NCBI RefSeq assembly: GCF_000970085.1
Contig: NZ_CP009506.1
Location: 1,674,001 to 1,738,000 of the forward strand
DNA: 64,000 bases
Source of the DNA: Methanosarcina siciliae T4/M
GTDB lineage: Archaea > Halobacteriota > Methanosarcinia > Methanosarcinales > Methanosarcinaceae
Direction of reading: 5' to 3'
The stretch's first letter is position 1. Each line of letters opens with the position of its first letter. Of the stretch, positions 62,401 through 64,000 are shown piece after piece. The translations under genes and the position numbers were made by a program. The notes below the pieces were generated by a model. The model did no database searches. It was given only the letters and a program-made list of their open reading frames with translations, and was not told the DNA's origin.

Positions 62401-62942
62401 TTGTCAGGGAAAAGGAGTTCGGTATAGTCTTCGATTTTCTCAAAGAGGAAAGGCATTATTTTGTTCAGGTAATTGCAGAGTTTGAGGATCAGGTATTTGT
62501 AAAGCTCTTCATCTTTGTTTTCGGCTTTGAGATCAAGCACTAAATCCCGGTTGAGGTCGAGAAAATCAAGTTTCAGAACGTTTGTGAGAAGGTCGGGTTC
62601 GGGTTTATTCGGATCTGTTGAGGTAAAAACTTTGATCTGGTCCGGAAGGCAGCCGTTCATCTCCATGAACTTGAGGGCTACAAGACGATTGAACCAGGTA
62701 TAGGTAACTTCTTCCATGACCTGCTCGTAGCCTTTTTCCTTAATCTGCTTAACAAGCTGGGAGCGCTGGTTTTTGATTTTTGAATTAAAGACGCTGCCGT
62801 TGATGACAACTGAGTCCGGGTGCTCTTCTACGGAGTGGATTTCTTTGGGAAATATTCCATAGTGGCCTGCCTGGCTTTTTACTTCTTCATTTAACTTGTT
62901 GCGAACCTTGTTTGAGAATTCTATTATTGCTGATTTATCCAT
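59433..62942 (-). CDS. pglX: BREX type 1 adenine methyltransferase PglX
   Basis: This 1169-residue protein is the BREX-1 PglX. An N-terminal helical part is followed by the SAM motif D-P-A-C-G-S-G-H near residue 300 and the catalytic N475-P-P-Y. Long target-recognition and coiled C-terminal regions follow (A-E-S-E-L-A-K-L-N-K-K-I-N-E-L near the end). PglX methylates the non-palindromic BREX site on the host genome. It starts 18 bases after brxC. The length matches the family (about 1200), and no truncation was seen. Confidence 0.93.
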   Translation of the reverse strand: MDKSAIIEFSNKVRNKLNEEVKSQAGHYGIFPKEIHSVEEHPDSVVINGSVFNSKIKNQRSQLVKQIKEKGYEQVMEEVTYTWFNRLVALKFMEMNGCLPDQIKVFTSTDPNKPEPDLLTNVLKLDFLDLNRDLVLDLKAENKDEELYKYLILKLCNYLNKIMPFLFEKIEDYTELLFPDKLLHTGSVLHDLNSIIPEEDWKEVEIIGWIYQDYIAPKKDKVFADLKKNIKISKENIPAVTQLFTPHWIVRYLVENSLGRLWMLNRPGSCLVDRMDYYVKPEQQETDFLKINSPEEIKICDPACGSGHMLVYAFDLLYAIYEEEGYTPSEIPEMILTHNLYGIEIDKRAGELAGFALTMKARGKDRHFFRKQVQPNICMLENVAFEEGELNAYIDAVGRDLFTSAHRATLLQFAEAGNFGSLIHPTSKDVSDLLHLLGAKNLSGNLSQLSTHQKVMQTLNQADYLNPKYHAVIANPPYMGNKGINSDLKNFLQKYYTDTKSDLFSAFIERIMEMAQKGGFIGMMTPFNWMFLSSFEKLRHNIFAKCTLTTLVRPEFHAFFDSAYVTICGFTLFTRDLSNFKGSFIDLQKFYGADLQPLKALEAIQDPDCGWFFRASAADFLKIPGSPIAYWTSKSMRNAFSNLPPLSETFFSDGANKTGDNEKYMRFLWEVSKNTTFIENREDFKWLPCAKGGEFRRWYGNIIHLINWLPETRNHYSKDKVARLLNKKYWYKEGITWSRITSSENVGFRLLPSSATYETAGTSIFPKQNDENDIYYVLGMLSSKISKEVYKILNPTLVLQVGDVINVPRAQIKNETITNNVSYLVDFSKQDWDSYEISCGFTTFPLLKSEYHQPTLKETYTNLCTHWQEMTLEMQRLEEENNRIFIEAYGLQGELTPEIPLSEITLTCNPYYRYGNNKTEKELEALLLTDTIKELISYAVGCMFGRYSPEKEGLILANQGEKLADFKEKVPEASFLPDEDNIIPILDDEYYTDDIVGRFKEFLKLTFGAETLSENLDFIAGALSKKAETPEKVIRNYFLKDFYSDHLKMYKKRPIYWLFTSSEKGKVFNALVYMHRYEKTTLAKMRIDYLLDFESKLDAQRSLLEKEITENSKNSGKAESELAKLNKKINELVKYDELLKNKADQMIEIDLDDGVKVNYEKFKGLVAKI

Positions 62943-62960
62943 TTTTTATCCGACCCTTTC

Positions 62961-64000
62961 TTAGACCCTTATATTCTTTTCCTTGAGAATTTCCAATAAT
63001 TTCTCTCTGAGTTCTGTAACGTACTCCTCGATATCTGCCTCGTTTTCCAGCGTTTTTCTAGACCTGAAAAATGACATATTGTTGATAACTTCCGTAGTTC
63101 TCGAAGGGACTGCCGGAGGAACCGGTTTCGTTTCTATTTCTTTTTCCCGGTCCACATGTTTTGTTCCCGGATTATCTGGAGACTCAGTATTAGTTTTATA
63201 GGGATTTTCCTGTCCTTCCCGGGAGATCCAGCTCTCTTTCCTCTTTTTCTCTTCCCGGATAGTCTGCCTTTCCAGGTCTATCTGCCTGTAAGCTTCTACC
63301 CTCTGGGAATTTATAATCTGAACCTGGCTCTGGACAAGAGCACAGTCCTCAGCGTCTTCTATCGTCCTTTCGATCACATTGAAGAGTCTAAGCACTGTTT
63401 CCTTGAAGTCGTCAGAAAAGATTCCGTCTGAAAGTTCCCTCTCAAGCTCTTTCGTAACCGCATCAAGGTTTTCTCTGATCTCTTTTTTCCGGGAAGAAAG
63501 GGCCTCCTGAATTGAAGCTTCTATTTTCTTTTCCAGCATGGGAAGCTGGCGGATCTGAGAGTAGGGTTCTTCCAGGTTCAAAATTCTGTTTACTTCCTCA
63601 ATATCTGCTCTTGTTTCTTCACTGAGGAACTGGATATTTCTGGAGTAATCTCTGTACTTGTGGGCAAGCCTTCTGAATATCTCAACCTGAGAGCCGCTAA
63701 AGAAGTTTTTCACAGGCTCTGCATCATAGTGAAGCTCTTCAAACTCGGTTTTTCGGGAAGCAACGGTTCTGAAAAAGGCTGATGGGTCAGAGTTTTCTGT
63801 CAGTTCTTTCAGGAATTTCCTATAAGCTTCTATCTGTTTTCTCCCAGGGAAGCTCGCCTCTTCTTCATATCTGCCTTCGATTTTTTGTAGAACTGAAAGT
63901 TCATCCGTGAATGTGCCTCTTACTTTCTCGTAGAGTTCGCCTTCTTTTTCCGGTAGGCTCAGTTTCTCAAAAAGGTCGGAAAGGATCTTCTTTACGGCTC
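62961..64000 (-). CDS. brxC: BREX protein BrxC, C-terminal part (runs off the right edge)
   Basis: The frame stays open from the window edge to the TAG/TAA region at 62961, giving about 346 residues. Its long helical, charged composition (K-K-I-L-S-D-L-F-E-K-L, later E-L-H-Y-D-A-E-P-V-K) and position before pglX fit the C-terminal part of BrxC, the large P-loop ATPase of BREX. The P-loop lies outside the window. The part from 63713 with an internal Met is only a fragment of the same frame. brxA and brxB are expected beyond the edge. Confidence 0.75.
   Translation of the reverse strand, partial: AVKKILSDLFEKLSLPEKEGELYEKVRGTFTDELSVLQKIEGRYEEEASFPGRKQIEAYRKFLKELTENSDPSAFFRTVASRKTEFEELHYDAEPVKNFFSGSQVEIFRRLAHKYRDYSRNIQFLSEETRADIEEVNRILNLEEPYSQIRQLPMLEKKIEASIQEALSSRKKEIRENLDAVTKELERELSDGIFSDDFKETVLRLFNVIERTIEDAEDCALVQSQVQIINSQRVEAYRQIDLERQTIREEKKRKESWISREGQENPYKTNTESPDNPGTKHVDREKEIETKPVPPAVPSRTTEVINNMSFFRSRKTLENEADIEEYVTELREKLLEILKEKNIRV

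Overview
The window looks like a chromosomal segment of a methanogenic archaeon of the Methanosarcina type. The signs are a DUF1724 (Msr-type) winged-helix regulator, a two-subunit class I fumarase, an iron-sulfur flavoprotein with the compact cysteine motif, archaeal Tsr3 and topoisomerase I, TATA-box promoters, and long AT-rich gaps between moderately GC-rich genes. No tRNA, rRNA or CRISPR array was found.

Positions 1-16,500 are mostly housekeeping and accessory metabolism. They hold the start of topA, a SLOG-fold protein, tsr3, a tandemly duplicated set of small membrane proteins beside an HdeD-like gene, a 14-TM drug-type MFS pump, PPK2, a large P-type ATPase, a rhodanese, a methanogen regulator, fumarase alpha and beta, a DUF169 protein, an Isf-like flavoprotein and a lipoprotein.

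Positions 16,800-40,000 are a mosaic. A type I restriction locus (hsdM-hsdS-hsdR) has a nonsense codon in hsdS. Two methyltransferase-type genes, a PEP-synthase/rifampicin-phosphotransferase-like enzyme, a secreted beta-helix protein fused to a thioredoxin domain, and a three-gene TelA/VWA/membrane cassette follow. Next come an uncharacterised acidic protein, a second and decayed hsdS, a DUF6884 plus GIY-YIG pair, an IS66-type transposase stub, and an hsdR remnant whose second part is inverted.

Positions 40,000-64,000 are a defence island read mainly on the minus strand. The core is a BREX type 1 system in the usual order: brxC (entering from the right edge), pglX, then pglZ and brxL. The space between pglX and pglZ is filled with cargo: a compact CBASS-like operon (a SLATT two-TM effector and a cGAS/Mab-21-like nucleotidyltransferase), several intact and broken AlbA_2-type ATP-binding proteins, a HicBA toxin-antitoxin pair and a DUF234 ATPase with a palindromic operator. 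Past brxL lies a YhaO/YhaN (SbcD/SbcC-like) nuclease-ATPase pair, then a truncated UvrD helicase.

The most interesting points are the CBASS-like pair nested inside BREX, the repeated break-up of AlbA-family genes (one copy has its middle replaced by a different AlbA gene), and 11-bp repeat arrays at the 3' ends of three AlbA copies. Because 11 is not a multiple of three, copy-number change there would shift the reading frame. All functions are inferred from motifs and gene context; no database search was run.
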